Numbered from the stretch's first letter, positions 8,365 to 17,988 are shown. The stretch is DNA of 64,000 nt from an uncultured Clostridia bacterium (GCA_934133005.1 CAKPAI010000001.1:248001-312000); one strand, 5' to 3'. Notes: a model not told the origin generated them from the sequence alone. A program made the numbers and translations.

Positions 8365-8706
8365 TTATTTTTTTGAATTTTCTTTCCAGCGTTCTACTTT
8401 TATTGCTCTGTAAATGTCCATTATATCTCTGTACTTTGGATATTCATCTTCCCATATCATTCCAGGAATTTTTTCAAATGCATCTGACATTTTTTCCGTT
8501 TCTACCAAAAATATTACTTTTTCTTGTGGTGACATTTTATTATATTTCTTTGAAAATACATATAGCCTGTCTAAATTTTCATTTGCTTTTATAAATGACC
8601 AAAAATCTTTTACTTCTATTCCAGCCATTTGTATTTGCATAATCGCAAATGCCACTAATGAAATTATTATAAATATTAAAACTATAATAATTATAATCGG
8701 TATCAC
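8365..8706 (-). CDS. small membrane-anchored protein of unknown function
   Basis: 113 residues: one N-terminal membrane helix (MIPIIIIIVLIFIIISLVAF) and a soluble helical tail (residues 30-113) rich in K, E, Y and M, containing MSPQEKVIFLVETEKMSD. I do not recognise the family. It lies 26 bp after ftsH on the same strand and shares its terminator, so it is probably co-expressed with the membrane protease; a functional tie is only a guess. Confidence 0.7.
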   Translation of the reverse strand: MIPIIIIIVLIFIIISLVAFAIMQIQMAGIEVKDFWSFIKANENLDRLYVFSKKYNKMSPQEKVIFLVETEKMSDAFEKIPGMIWEDEYPKYRDIMDIYRAIKVERWKENSKK

Positions 8707-8732
8707 GTTTTTCCCTTCCTATCGAGGTTATA

Positions 8733-10541
8733 TTATTCTCTAAAAATAGCCTCGAATTCTTCTCCTGTTATTTTTTCTTTTTCTAGTAAAACTTTTGCTA
8801 CACTATGAAGTTTATCTTCATTTTCTCTCAATATTTGTATTGCTTTGTTATAACATCCATCTATTATTCTCTTTATTTCTTCATCTATAATTCCTGCAGT
8901 TGCTTCAGAATATGTTTTTTCTTGTGCAAAATCTCTACCTAAGAATACTTCTTCTTGTGAAGAACCTAATGTTATTGTTCCTAATTTTGAGCTCATACCA
9001 TACTTTGTTACCATTGATTTTGCAATCTTTGTTGCTCTTTCAATGTCATTACTTGCTCCGGTTGATATATCATCTAATATTAAAGCTTCTGATGCTCTAC
9101 CACCTAGAAGAGAAACTATCTGCTCTAACATTTCTGTCTTTGACATAAATGACTTATCTTCTGTTGGTTGATACATTGTGTATCCACCAGCCATTCCTCT
9201 TGGAACTATTGATATTTCATGAACTGCATCTTGTGTTGGTAAGAATTTGCTAACAACGGCATGACCAGCTTCATGGTAAGCAACAAGTCTCTTTTCTTTT
9301 TCACTTCTTACTCTTGTTGTTTTTTCAGGTCCCATTGTTACCTTAACCATAGCATCTTCTATTTCTCTTTCGCTAATTTCTTTTAAATTTCTTCTAGCTG
9401 CTAAAAGAGCTGCTTCATTTAAAACATTTTCTAGATCTGCTCCTGAGAATCCAGCAGTATTTCTTGCTATAATTTTTAAATTAACATCATCTGCTAATTT
9501 TTTCTTTCTTGAATGAACCTCTAATATTTGCTCTCTTGCTTTTACATCTGGAAGTGATACTACTATTTGTCTATCAAATCTTCCTGGTCTTAGTAAAGCT
9601 TTGTCCAATACATCAGGTCTATTTGTTGCAGCTAAAACAATAACGCCTTCATTTGCTGCAAATCCATCCATTTCAACTAACAATTGATTTAAAGTCTGTT
9701 CCCTTTCGTCATGTCCTCCTCCAAGGCCTGCACCTCTTTGGCGACCAACAGCATCAATTTCATCAATAAATACTATACATGGAGCTTTTTTCTTTGCTTC
9801 TTCAAACAAATCTCTTACTCTTGATGCACCAACACCAACAAACATCTCGACAAAGTCAGAACCACTTATTATAAAGAATGGGACTCCTGCCTCTCCAGCA
9901 ACTGCTTTTGCAAGAAGTGTTTTTCCTGTTCCTGGTTGTCCTACAAGTAATACTCCTTTTGGAATATGTGCTCCCATTTCAATAAATTTATTTGGATTTT
10001 TTAAAAATTCTACAATTTCTTCTAATTCTTCTTTTTCTTCATCAACACCTGCAACATCATCAAACATTACTCTATTTTTATCTGTTGGATTTAAAACTCT
10101 AGCTTTACTTTTTCCAAAAGTCATTGTTTTATTTCCACCTTGACTATTTGCCATTCCTCCCATTAAGAAGAACCAGAAAATAAAGAATATTATTGCAATT
10201 CCGAATGGTGTTAAAAATGTTAATATTATTGCCCATAAAGATTCAGATTCTTCTGTGACCTTAATTGAACCATCTTTCATTTCATTTTCTAGATTATTCA
10301 TTAAATTTTCAACACTTGGTATATTTACTTGCTTTGTTACGTTATCGTTTTTAACTTTTACAGCAGCAGTAGCTCCATCAGCACTAAGTTCAATTTCTTC
10401 TACTTCTCCTGCCTCAATTTTTGATATTAGTTCTGAATACGCAAGTTTTGTATTCATATTATCATATATGGCAGATATTGAAACTACTAAAATTATTCCT
10501 ATAATTAACCATACAGCTAATGTTTTTATACTTTTCTTCAA
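8733..10541 (-). CDS. ftsH: ATP-dependent membrane zinc metalloprotease FtsH
   Basis: 602 residues from a TTG start (10539-10541) that follows a perfect AAAGGAGG at ideal spacing and gives the usual MKKSIKTLAVWLIIG N-terminus. An upstream ATG at 10595 would add 18 residues and has no matching ribosome site. It degrades misassembled or regulatory membrane proteins. Seen in order: TM1 (about 7-27), extracytoplasmic domain, TM2 (about 100-125), AAA+ module with Walker A GQPGTGKT near 200, Walker B VFIDEID, second region of homology LRPGRFDRQI, and the zinc site HEAGH near 422. It lies downstream of tilS, an old neighbour pair in Firmicutes, but the usual hpt between them is absent. Confidence 0.96.
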   Translation of the reverse strand: MKKSIKTLAVWLIIGIILVVSISAIYDNMNTKLAYSELISKIEAGEVEEIELSADGATAAVKVKNDNVTKQVNIPSVENLMNNLENEMKDGSIKVTEESESLWAIILTFLTPFGIAIIFFIFWFFLMGGMANSQGGNKTMTFGKSKARVLNPTDKNRVMFDDVAGVDEEKEELEEIVEFLKNPNKFIEMGAHIPKGVLLVGQPGTGKTLLAKAVAGEAGVPFFIISGSDFVEMFVGVGASRVRDLFEEAKKKAPCIVFIDEIDAVGRQRGAGLGGGHDEREQTLNQLLVEMDGFAANEGVIVLAATNRPDVLDKALLRPGRFDRQIVVSLPDVKAREQILEVHSRKKKLADDVNLKIIARNTAGFSGADLENVLNEAALLAARRNLKEISEREIEDAMVKVTMGPEKTTRVRSEKEKRLVAYHEAGHAVVSKFLPTQDAVHEISIVPRGMAGGYTMYQPTEDKSFMSKTEMLEQIVSLLGGRASEALILDDISTGASNDIERATKIAKSMVTKYGMSSKLGTITLGSSQEEVFLGRDFAQEKTYSEATAGIIDEEIKRIIDGCYNKAIQILRENEDKLHSVAKVLLEKEKITGEEFEAIFRE

Positions 10542-10635
10542 AATATTTCCTCCTTTGTCATTTACACATAATAATTCTATTTTAAGATATTTCAAAATAT
10601 ATCACACAATTGTACTAAATTCAATACTTTTTGCT

Positions 10636-11640
10636 TTAAAATTGAACTTTACTAAAATAAATCTTTCCATCTTTTACATATACTTTGAACCTCTTATTAG
10701 GCGTTAAAAATTTATTTCCTATATTATTTCCACATAGTGTTATAATATCCTCTATATGAACTTTTTCTAGCCCTTTTGCTGTTCCAAACAACTCTTTTCC
10801 TATTTTCAAAATTATCCTAGACTTTATTACTTTTTCATTTTCATTAAATTTTTTTAAATTTATAATTATTTGATTTTCTTCATTACTTTCAATCATTTTT
10901 AAATATTCTTCATCTGTCTTTTTTTGCATATATTCCTCTGTTTCATATGCAACATCAGATAGTCTTTTAGCTGTTTCTATTATATTAGGATTAAAATTTT
11001 TTTCTATATATGGAATTAATTCATTTCTAATTCGATTTCTTGTATATTCATTATCATAATTAGTCTTATCATATTTAGGATCTAATTGTTCTTCCCTACA
11101 ATATTCTTCAATTTCTTCTCTAGAACATTCAATTAGTGGTCTTATATATTTTTTTTCACTATAAGCTCGTATTCCTGTAAGTCCTGCAAGTCCACTTCCT
11201 CGCATAAAATGCATTAAAACAGTCTCACAATTATCCTTTTTATTATGTGCTATTGCAATTTTTGTTGCATTTACTTCTTTCATTACTTCATCAAAAAATT
11301 TATATCTTTCTTCTCTACCCACTTCTTCAGTTCCTTTTTTCTCTTCTTTAGAGATTTTAGGAATATCTAGAAATTTTGTATAGCATCTAATATTATTTTT
11401 TTTGCAGTATTCTTCAACATATTTTGTTTCTTCTTTTGCTTCCTCCCTAATCATATGGTTTAAGTGAGCAACAACAATTTCTTTTACTTTAAATTTTTCC
11501 TTCAATTTTAAAAGGTTATCTATCAAGCACATTGAATCTGGACCACCAGAAACTGCAACAATTACAATATCATCTTTTGTTAGTAAATTATATTTCTTAA
11601 TCGTATTTTCAATTTTATTTGTTAAACTTATTTTTCTCAT
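10636..11640 (-). CDS. tilS: tRNA(Ile) lysidine synthetase
   Basis: 334 residues. PP-loop ATPase signature VAVSGGPDSMCLIDNL near residue 30, then LNHMIREEAKEE and the core AHNKKDNCETVLMHFMRGSG with GIRAY, as in TilS. It adds lysine to C34 of the AUA-reading tRNA-Ile, which is essential for decoding. The C-terminal tRNA-binding domain is short, making the protein shorter than the ~450 residue forms. It lies 33 bp after dnaB and 94 bp before ftsH on the same strand. Confidence 0.93.
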   Translation of the reverse strand: MRKISLTNKIENTIKKYNLLTKDDIVIVAVSGGPDSMCLIDNLLKLKEKFKVKEIVVAHLNHMIREEAKEETKYVEEYCKKNNIRCYTKFLDIPKISKEEKKGTEEVGREERYKFFDEVMKEVNATKIAIAHNKKDNCETVLMHFMRGSGLAGLTGIRAYSEKKYIRPLIECSREEIEEYCREEQLDPKYDKTNYDNEYTRNRIRNELIPYIEKNFNPNIIETAKRLSDVAYETEEYMQKKTDEEYLKMIESNEENQIIINLKKFNENEKVIKSRIILKIGKELFGTAKGLEKVHIEDIITLCGNNIGNKFLTPNKRFKVYVKDGKIYFSKVQF

Positions 11641-11673
11641 ACAAATTCATTTCTTTCTTTTCCACTTAAAAAC

Positions 11674-13026
11674 CTAGTATTCTTCTTGTCCACCTCTATA
11701 TTTATCTAAGTTTCCAAATTTAGTATATTGTCCAACCCAAGCAAGTTCCACTGTTCCTGTTTCACCAGCTCTTTGCTTTGCAATTATAACTTCTGCAATA
11801 TTCTTCTTTTTTGAATCTTCTGGATTATAGTAATCATCTCTATATAAAAACATTACTATATCAGCGTCCTGCTCTATAGAACCAGATTCACGTAAATCTG
11901 AAAGCATTGGTCTATGGTCATCTCTCGATTCAACAGCTCTTGATAACTGTGACAAAGCAATTACTGGAACATTAAGCTCTTTTGCTAAAATCTTTAACGA
12001 TCTACTTATTTCAGCAATTTCCTGTACCCTATTATTCGCATTTTTTGCACTACCTTGAATAAGCTGTAAGTAATCTATAATAATAAGTCCAATATTTTTT
12101 TCCATTTTTAATTTTCTACATCTTGCTCTTATTTCCATAACTGAAATACCCGGCGTATCACATATGTATATTGGAGCTTGAGAAAGTTCTCCTGACGCTT
12201 CTGCAAGTTTTGCGAGTTCATCATCACTTAGTTCACCTGTTCTTACATGGTTACTGTCAACTAATGCTTCACTACATAAAATTCTGTTTGCAAGCTGGTC
12301 TTTTGACATTTCTAGGTTGAAAATTGCAACTGGAACTTTTGCTCTAGTTGCTGCATAAGTTCCTATATTTAATGCAAATGCTGATTTTCCCATAGCAGGT
12401 CTTGCAGCAACTAAAATAAGTTCTGAACCATGTAGCCCTGCAGTTTTCTTATCTAGGTCATTAAATCCAGTTGGAATTCCTGTTATTGCTTGCTTACTAT
12501 TATATAGTTCCTCAAGTTTAGTAAATGACTCTACTAAAACATCAGATATTGGTGTAAATCCAGTATTTTGATCTTTCTTTTGAACTACATTAAATATTTT
12601 CTTTTCCGCTTCATCTAATATATCTTCAACCTCTTCAGTTTGGCCATATCCTAAATCTATAATATCATTTGCTACTTTTATTAAATTTCGTAACATAGAT
12701 TTTTCTTCAACAATTTTTATGTATCTATCTACATTTGACGTTGTTGGAACTTTTTCTGGAAGCTCTGCTATATACTCTAAGCCTCCTATTGCATCTAATT
12801 TTCCCATTGCAGAAAGTTCAGATTTTAATGTTATTATATCAATGGCTTGAGCCTTATTATATAGATTCAATAAGGCTGTGTAAATTATTTTATTATCTTC
12901 TCTATAAAAATCTTCTGGTTTTAGTGTTTCTACTGCAGCAGTTACTGCTTCTTGGTCTGTAAGCATACTACCAATTACAGCTTGCTCTGCTTCTATATCT
13001 TGTGGTGGTATTTTTCCTAACTCCAT
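11674..13026 (-). CDS. dnaB: replicative DNA helicase DnaB
   Basis: 450 residues. Hexameric helicase that unwinds DNA at the replication fork. The N-terminal collar domain has PPQDIEAEQAVIGSMLTD; the RecA-like motor has Walker A AARPAMGKSAFALN near 209, Walker B IGLIIIDYLQLIQG, and the DLRESGSIEQDADIVMFLYR segment. No intein is present. The order gdpP-rplI-dnaB is the standard Firmicutes arrangement. Starts at an ATG with TTGGAGG in front, 15 bp after the rplI stop. Confidence 0.97.
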   Translation of the reverse strand: MELGKIPPQDIEAEQAVIGSMLTDQEAVTAAVETLKPEDFYREDNKIIYTALLNLYNKAQAIDIITLKSELSAMGKLDAIGGLEYIAELPEKVPTTSNVDRYIKIVEEKSMLRNLIKVANDIIDLGYGQTEEVEDILDEAEKKIFNVVQKKDQNTGFTPISDVLVESFTKLEELYNSKQAITGIPTGFNDLDKKTAGLHGSELILVAARPAMGKSAFALNIGTYAATRAKVPVAIFNLEMSKDQLANRILCSEALVDSNHVRTGELSDDELAKLAEASGELSQAPIYICDTPGISVMEIRARCRKLKMEKNIGLIIIDYLQLIQGSAKNANNRVQEIAEISRSLKILAKELNVPVIALSQLSRAVESRDDHRPMLSDLRESGSIEQDADIVMFLYRDDYYNPEDSKKKNIAEVIIAKQRAGETGTVELAWVGQYTKFGNLDKYRGGQEEY

Positions 13027-13041
13027 TTTAAGCCTCCAAAA

Positions 13042-13488
13042 CTATGCTGCTATTATATCTACCTTTAGCTTTCCAATAACTCCTTCATATAACTTTATAT
13101 CAATTGTTACTGTTCCAATTATCTTTATTGTTTCATTTAGCATAATTTTCTTTTTATCTATTTCTATATTATAGTCTTTTTTTAGTCCGTCTGATATTTC
13201 TTTTGCAGTAACGCCTCCAAATATCTTCCCATTTTCTCCAGCTTTTACTTTTACTTTAAGCATAATACCTTTTAATTTATTGGCAATTTCTTCTGCATTT
13301 GTTTTTTCAGTATCTTTTTTGAATTTTTTTGAATCATTTCTAGATTGAAGTTTTGCCATATTTGCATTATTTGCTTCTTGTGCTAATTTTTTAGGAAATA
13401 AATAATTTCTTGCATAACCATCTGATGCCTCAATTACTTGGTCCTTCTTTCCTACACCTTTTATATCTGCTAATAATATTACTTTCAT
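13042..13488 (-). CDS. rplI: 50S ribosomal protein L9
   Basis: 148 residues, full length. N-terminal rRNA-binding domain with MKVILLADIKGVGKKDQ and the YARNYLFPKKLA signature, a long central helix, and a C-terminal domain with GKIFGGVTAKEIS. The nearest strong ribosome site (AAAGGAG, 13535-13541) is 46 nt before the ATG, with a foldable inverted repeat in between (see 13496-13541). Co-transcribed with dnaB. Confidence 0.96.
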   Translation of the reverse strand: MKVILLADIKGVGKKDQVIEASDGYARNYLFPKKLAQEANNANMAKLQSRNDSKKFKKDTEKTNAEEIANKLKGIMLKVKVKAGENGKIFGGVTAKEISDGLKKDYNIEIDKKKIMLNETIKIIGTVTIDIKLYEGVIGKLKVDIIAA

Positions 13489-13495
13489 ATTTATA

Positions 13496-13541
13496 TATAA
13501 TAACTTACCAATGTATATATTTGATAAATTATATCTCCTTT
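13496..13541 (-). promoter_or_regulatory. rplI leader: ribosome site separated from start codon by a stem-loop
   Basis: AAAGGAG at 13535-13541 is followed by TATAATTTATC (13523-13533), a loop, and GGTAAGTTATTATA (13496-13509), which pairs with it through TTATC/GGTAA and TATAA/TTATA. If folded, the stem would leave the ribosome site about 8 nt from the ATG. There is no other good ribosome site near the start. Confidence 0.45.
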
Positions 13542-13586
13542 CTTAAAAAATTATAATTTGCCACTTTTATTTTATCTTAAAATAAA

Positions 13587-13617
13587 GGAAATAGCAATAC
13601 TTATGGTTGCTATTTCC
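13587..13617 (-). terminator. terminator between gdpP and rplI
   Basis: GGAAATAGCAA / TTGCTATTTCC perfect 11-bp stem followed by TTTATTTT on the minus strand, just after the gdpP stop. Confidence 0.85.
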
Positions 13618-13633
13618 TCCTAAACTTATTATT

Positions 13634-15646
13634 TTATGATATTTCTGAGAAATATTCATTTATTCTTATAATTAATTCTTGTTTTACTTCTTCTTCAGTC
13701 ATTCCATCTAGTTGCGCACCTGCAACAGTGATATGACCTCCGCCACCTAACTTTTCTAGAATTAATTGAACATTTATATCGCCAATTGATCTACCACTAA
13801 TATATACTTTTTCTCCCATCTTTCCAATTACAAAAGATGCCGTTATATTACTTATTGTAAGCAGTTCATCTGCCGCTTTTGCACATATAATATTTGTATC
13901 TTGATCATCTCTATTATAAATAGATATTGCAATATTATCATCAATAATTTCAGAGTTTGCAACAATTTCAGATATTTTATTATATGTTTCTAAATCACTC
14001 TGGAACCATTTTTTTACTTTTATAATATCTACTCCACACTTTCTCAAAAATGCTGCTGCTTCAAACGTTCTAACACCTGTTTTAAACGTAAAATTTTTAG
14101 TATCCATCATAATTCCAGCATACAATGCTTCAACTTCTATTGTTGTTAATTTTACTTCTTGCTCTGAATATTCTATAAGTTCAGTTACAAGTTCACAAGC
14201 TGATGATGCATATACTTCATGAAATGTAAGCATAGAATTTTTTATATAATCTGTTCCTTTTCTATGGTGATCTATAATTGCTATTTTATCAGTCTTAGAA
14301 AGTAATTCTGGGCAATCTACGTAATTTTCTTTTTGAGTATCTACTATAACTAATAAAGAGTTACTATTTATTAAGCTTAAAGCTTTATCTCTTTCAATTA
14401 AAATTTCATTGTATTCATCTATCTGCTTTATATCATTTAAAAATACATCTAAACTAGTTCCAGTTGTTTGACTTACAACATATGCATCTTTTTTAAGTGT
14501 TTTTGCAATTCTATATACCCCTAATGCAGAACCTATTGAATCTATATCACTATTTGTATGTCCCATTATTATAACGTTATCTGAATTTGCTATAAGTTCT
14601 TCTAATCCTTGGGCTATTATTCTTGCCTTTACTTTAGTACGTTTTTCAACTTCTTGAGTTCTACCTCCGAAAAACAAATATTTTCCGTCTTGCTTAATTA
14701 TAGCTTGATCTCCGCCTCTACCTAAAGCAATATCAATTACAGCTTTTGCAGATTTATATTTCTCGCTATTTTTTTCTCCTTCTTCCGAAATTGCAATACT
14801 TAAAGTGGATTGAATTTTATCTTGAGTCTTTATTTGTTTAATTTCATCTAATATATCAAACTTATCCTTTTTAATTTGCTCTAAATCTTCTTGTTCAAAT
14901 ACACATACATAAGTATCTCTTTCAGATTTTATAGAAATTCCATTATATTTATTTATCCAAGCATATACATTTTTTTCAATTTCAGAAGTTATTGTTAATT
15001 TTTCTTCCTCTGTTGCTCTTTGCATCATTTCTTCATAGTTATCAACAATAATAATTCCTATACAAATTTGTGAATTATTATACTTATTTAATAATTCCTC
15101 TGTTTTTGTTTCGTCCATGAAATAAATTGTTATCATATGCTCTTTGGAATTTTTGTGATCTTTATCTTTTATTTTAGTGTACTCACCTATAACTTTATAC
15201 TTTTTATTACCAATACTCATTTTCTCATATATTGGATTATTATTTATATTTTCATAATTATCAGCATTTATTTTTATTTCTTTTATGATATTTACTAAAT
15301 AATTGTCAATATCAACATTTGCAAATTCAGATACAAACCTATTACTTCTCCATATAACATTTCCATTAGCATCTAATATTACAAGAGGAAATGGTGAATT
15401 CATAATTGTACTTTGTGCTGCTTTATCCACACTCATTGTTATCTCATTTATTTGTTCTGTGATTTCATATGTTCTTTTTTTATTTCCCCATACTGTATAT
15501 AGTACAACAGCTACAAATAATACAATAGATGGTATACTCATTACTGGTTTAATAATACTAAGTAGGACCAAAATTATTGCAATGATTACAATATATATTT
15601 TGGTTCTTGATAATAGTTTATCTAAATTTAATTTGTTTTTCGGCAT
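13634..15646 (-). CDS. gdpP: cyclic-di-AMP phosphodiesterase GdpP
   Basis: 670 residues; hydrolyses the second messenger c-di-AMP to pApA at the membrane. Order seen: two N-terminal membrane helices (about 14-50), a PAS-like sensor domain (70-160), a degenerate GGDEF domain whose signature reads ALGRGGDQAIIK, then the DHH domain (GHTNSDIDSIGSALG near 362, DHHRKGTDYI) and the DHHA1 domain (EKLGGGGHITVAGAQL near 635). All metal-binding D/H motifs look intact. Perfect-consensus promoter at 15682-15710. Upstream of rplI-dnaB but separated by a terminator. Confidence 0.95.
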   Translation of the reverse strand: MPKNKLNLDKLLSRTKIYIVIIAIILVLLSIIKPVMSIPSIVLFVAVVLYTVWGNKKRTYEITEQINEITMSVDKAAQSTIMNSPFPLVILDANGNVIWRSNRFVSEFANVDIDNYLVNIIKEIKINADNYENINNNPIYEKMSIGNKKYKVIGEYTKIKDKDHKNSKEHMITIYFMDETKTEELLNKYNNSQICIGIIIVDNYEEMMQRATEEEKLTITSEIEKNVYAWINKYNGISIKSERDTYVCVFEQEDLEQIKKDKFDILDEIKQIKTQDKIQSTLSIAISEEGEKNSEKYKSAKAVIDIALGRGGDQAIIKQDGKYLFFGGRTQEVEKRTKVKARIIAQGLEELIANSDNVIIMGHTNSDIDSIGSALGVYRIAKTLKKDAYVVSQTTGTSLDVFLNDIKQIDEYNEILIERDKALSLINSNSLLVIVDTQKENYVDCPELLSKTDKIAIIDHHRKGTDYIKNSMLTFHEVYASSACELVTELIEYSEQEVKLTTIEVEALYAGIMMDTKNFTFKTGVRTFEAAAFLRKCGVDIIKVKKWFQSDLETYNKISEIVANSEIIDDNIAISIYNRDDQDTNIICAKAADELLTISNITASFVIGKMGEKVYISGRSIGDINVQLILEKLGGGGHITVAGAQLDGMTEEEVKQELIIRINEYFSEIS

Positions 15647-15681
15647 AAAATTTCTCTTTTCTAAATATTTAATACATAAAT

Positions 15682-15710
15682 ATTTTACTCCTTTTTAGGG
15701 AATTTGTCAA
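15682..15710 (-). promoter_or_regulatory. promoter of gdpP
   Basis: Minus strand TTGACA (15705-15710), 17 bp, TAAAAT (15682-15687), about 35 bp before the gdpP ATG. Confidence 0.8.
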
Positions 15711-15791
15711 TTTTTCTAGCCTTTTACGCATTTTATTTCTAAGCTTACTTTTACTTTACAGAATTGCTTTTGACTTTTCACTTGTCGTTAT

Positions 15792-16739
15792 TTATTTTAT
15801 AAGTATAAAATTCTCTTTATATTTTGGTTTAGTTATTTTTTCTATTTGTGTATTAGTAAATATTTCAAACTTAGGTTCTTTTTTTCTTTTGCTTGCAGAG
15901 ATAAGCATTTTTTCGTCTTCTTTCCATATTTTATAAGTTTTCATTCTTTTACTTATTTCACAAAATTCCATATTTGATTTTTGAATTACTAAATCTCTGC
16001 TTTTGCTCTTACTGAAATTATAATTTAATGTGTTTCCTATTATAAGTGGCACTATTATTTCGATATACACATCATATTCACTATTTATATTGTGTGTCGC
16101 AGTTATTTTTTTATTCCAAAAATTCCATATATGAACCTTCTTTATAAGATTTAGTGCATTTTCTATTATTTGATTAGAATCAAATTCTTCCACTCTATTG
16201 TGAGACGTTGCAATTATAGTTTTTCCTTCATCTGAATCATCTTGATAAATTTCCAAACTATTTTCTAAGTATCTTCCAGCATCTAATATTTTTTGGTAAT
16301 CTATTACATTTAAGTTTTTTTCTTGATCAAAATTTATTAAATTTAATTTAATACTTTCTCTTTTTATTTTTCTATCCTTTAACATTTTTATTACTTTAGT
16401 TCTATAACTATTAGAGTAAAAAATAGTATTCACTTTATATTTATTTATTAATTTACTTAGTAGTTCTATTTTTAAATCACTAGGTAATATAATAACATCA
16501 TTGCCCATTATTATATTAGCTAAGTATGTATCAATCCATTCCACCCTATTTTCTGACATTATTGTTACAATAGGCTTTTCTGAATTTATTAAAACCCTTC
16601 CTAGTGCTATTGCTAGTGCAAATACATCAAATCTATGACTGAAAAAATTTATATTTTCCTCATTACTTATTGCTACTTTCTGCTTATAACTTTCTGATGC
16701 CATATTTAATAAATCTATAACCGTTCTTACTTTATTCAT
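15792..16739 (-). CDS. degenerate adenylate-forming (ANL) enzyme-like protein
   Basis: 315 residues from the ATG at 16739 (8 nt after GGAGG; an ATG two codons earlier is too close). Residues 1-110 resemble the N-terminal subdomain of acyl-CoA synthetases: a cofactor-sensing 'S..F...A.ALG..L' helix, IVTIMSENRVEWIDTYLANI, then an IMGNDVIILP strand. Where real ANL enzymes have the TSGTTGxPKG phosphate loop, this protein has IIATSHNRVEEF. The protein also ends hundreds of residues short, without the Y/F-GxTE and hinge motifs. It is probably not a synthetase any more; it might be a binding or regulatory relic. It lies between two second-messenger genes (GGDEF upstream, gdpP downstream). I would not assign a function. 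Confidence 0.55.
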   Translation of the reverse strand: MNKVRTVIDLLNMASESYKQKVAISNEENINFFSHRFDVFALAIALGRVLINSEKPIVTIMSENRVEWIDTYLANIIMGNDVIILPSDLKIELLSKLINKYKVNTIFYSNSYRTKVIKMLKDRKIKRESIKLNLINFDQEKNLNVIDYQKILDAGRYLENSLEIYQDDSDEGKTIIATSHNRVEEFDSNQIIENALNLIKKVHIWNFWNKKITATHNINSEYDVYIEIIVPLIIGNTLNYNFSKSKSRDLVIQKSNMEFCEISKRMKTYKIWKEDEKMLISASKRKKEPKFEIFTNTQIEKITKPKYKENFILIK

Positions 16740-16908
16740 AAGCATTTCCTCCGCTTTCTAATTGTATTTTCATTATATATTCTGCGCCTTCTGCGGTCAA
16801 GAACAATCGTACTTCAAATATTTATCAAATTCGCTGTTTTTCTATGTTTCCTCCTATTACTCTTGTTTTTTATATATTATTCGACACAAAGCAACTTGTT
16901 TTATAGAT

Positions 16909-16964
16909 AATAAAATACATCACAAAATTAGTATTATTTCTAAGAATCACTAATTTATGATGCA
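16909..16964 (-). terminator. terminator after the REC-GGDEF gene
   Basis: Long stem (TGCATCATAAATTAGT against ACTAATTTTGTGATGTA, one bulge) followed by TTTTATT on the minus strand, just after the stop at 16970. Confidence 0.75.
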
Positions 16965-16969
16965 TAAAT

Positions 16970-17911
16970 TTATATCTTACTTACATTTTCTTCTTTTCTT
17001 CTATCGGCAATATATGTACTTCCTGGTATAGTCTTAGCTAAATGCTTTACTTGTGCTCCGGCTTCTCCTATTTCTAGTGTATTTTTAAATCTTCCTGGAT
17101 ATACTTCAACTGCAGCTACAGATATTGATACAATTGGAAAATCTTCAATTATCCCTTTTCTATTTTCAACTTCTATGTAACCTCTCTTTACATCTTCTTC
17201 ATTAAAGAAACCTGTTACTTTTTTGTCAAACTCAATTATTATATTTTGGCAAATCTTTTCAAAGTCTTCATCTTCTATTATTGCCATAAAATCGTCTCCA
17301 CCAATGTGTCCAACAAAGTTATTATCACATTCTTTATAATGAACATTGTCTAATATTACTCTTGCAGTAAATTTGATAATCTCGTCTCCTGCTGAAAATC
17401 CATAGACATCATTGTATGCCTTAAAATTATCTAGGTCTAAATATACCATAACAAAATATTCTTTTTTAGCAAGCCTTCTCTTCATTTCAGCTTGTATTTG
17501 AACATTTCCTGGTAAATTTGTAAGTGGACTTACTTTTCTATTCATAAACATTAATTCAGTTATATTTTTTACTGTATAAAAGATATAATCTCTGTCCATT
17601 GGTTTCTTTATAAAATATGTTGCACCATGTTTTAATATTTTTACCCTATGTTCTTTTGATGTATTAGAAGAAAGCACGATTATTGGAGTTATTCCGTTAT
17701 CATCATTTTGTTTTATTGAATCACAAATATTCTCAGCAGAATCATTTATTGAATCCTCATTGATAATTATTAAAGATGGAATTTCTTTTAAAGCCATATC
17801 TATTTCATCTGTTTTAATTTGTACAAATCTTATGCTTTTTTGATTTGCAAAAATTTCTCTTAATTCCATTATTAATTCATTTTCTTCATCTATTATATAA
17901 ATTGTTTGCAT
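16970..17911 (-). CDS. receiver-GGDEF protein (probable diguanylate cyclase)
   Basis: 313 residues. Residues 1-120 are a CheY-like receiver domain: acidic DEENE pocket, PIIVLSS, and the conserved lysine in FIKKPMD. At the end of strand 3 the sequence is LIIINEDS, so the usual phosphorylated Asp looks replaced by Asn. Residues 125-300 are a GGDEF domain with LTNLPGNVQIQAEM, LDLDNFKAYND and the active-site loop GHIGGDDFMAII (GGDD variant, common in active cyclases). It should make c-di-GMP from GTP in the cytoplasm. The loss of the acceptor Asp suggests control by something other than phosphorylation. An unusual leader precedes it (17923-17949). Confidence 0.85.
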   Translation of the reverse strand: MQTIYIIDEENELIMELREIFANQKSIRFVQIKTDEIDMALKEIPSLIIINEDSINDSAENICDSIKQNDDNGITPIIVLSSNTSKEHRVKILKHGATYFIKKPMDRDYIFYTVKNITELMFMNRKVSPLTNLPGNVQIQAEMKRRLAKKEYFVMVYLDLDNFKAYNDVYGFSAGDEIIKFTARVILDNVHYKECDNNFVGHIGGDDFMAIIEDEDFEKICQNIIIEFDKKVTGFFNEEDVKRGYIEVENRKGIIEDFPIVSISVAAVEVYPGRFKNTLEIGEAGAQVKHLAKTIPGSTYIADRRKEENVSKI

Positions 17912-17922
17912 ATTTTCCGTTT

Positions 17923-17949
17923 ATGCTATTTAATAGCATTTCCTCCTTT
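17923..17949 (-). promoter_or_regulatory. REC-GGDEF leader: ribosome site, palindromic hairpin, then start codon
   Basis: AAAGGAGGA (17941-17949) is followed by the 17-bp palindrome ATGCTATTAAATAGCAT (17923-17939) and only then, after ACGGAAAAT, by the ATG at 17911. The ribosome site is better placed for a 17-codon mini-frame starting inside the palindrome and overlapping the real start. Either the hairpin folds to bring the site close, or the mini-frame controls translation. Confidence 0.4.
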
Positions 17950-17988
17950 ATACCTGCTTTAAGGTGAAGAAACTTCTCCACCTTTTGC

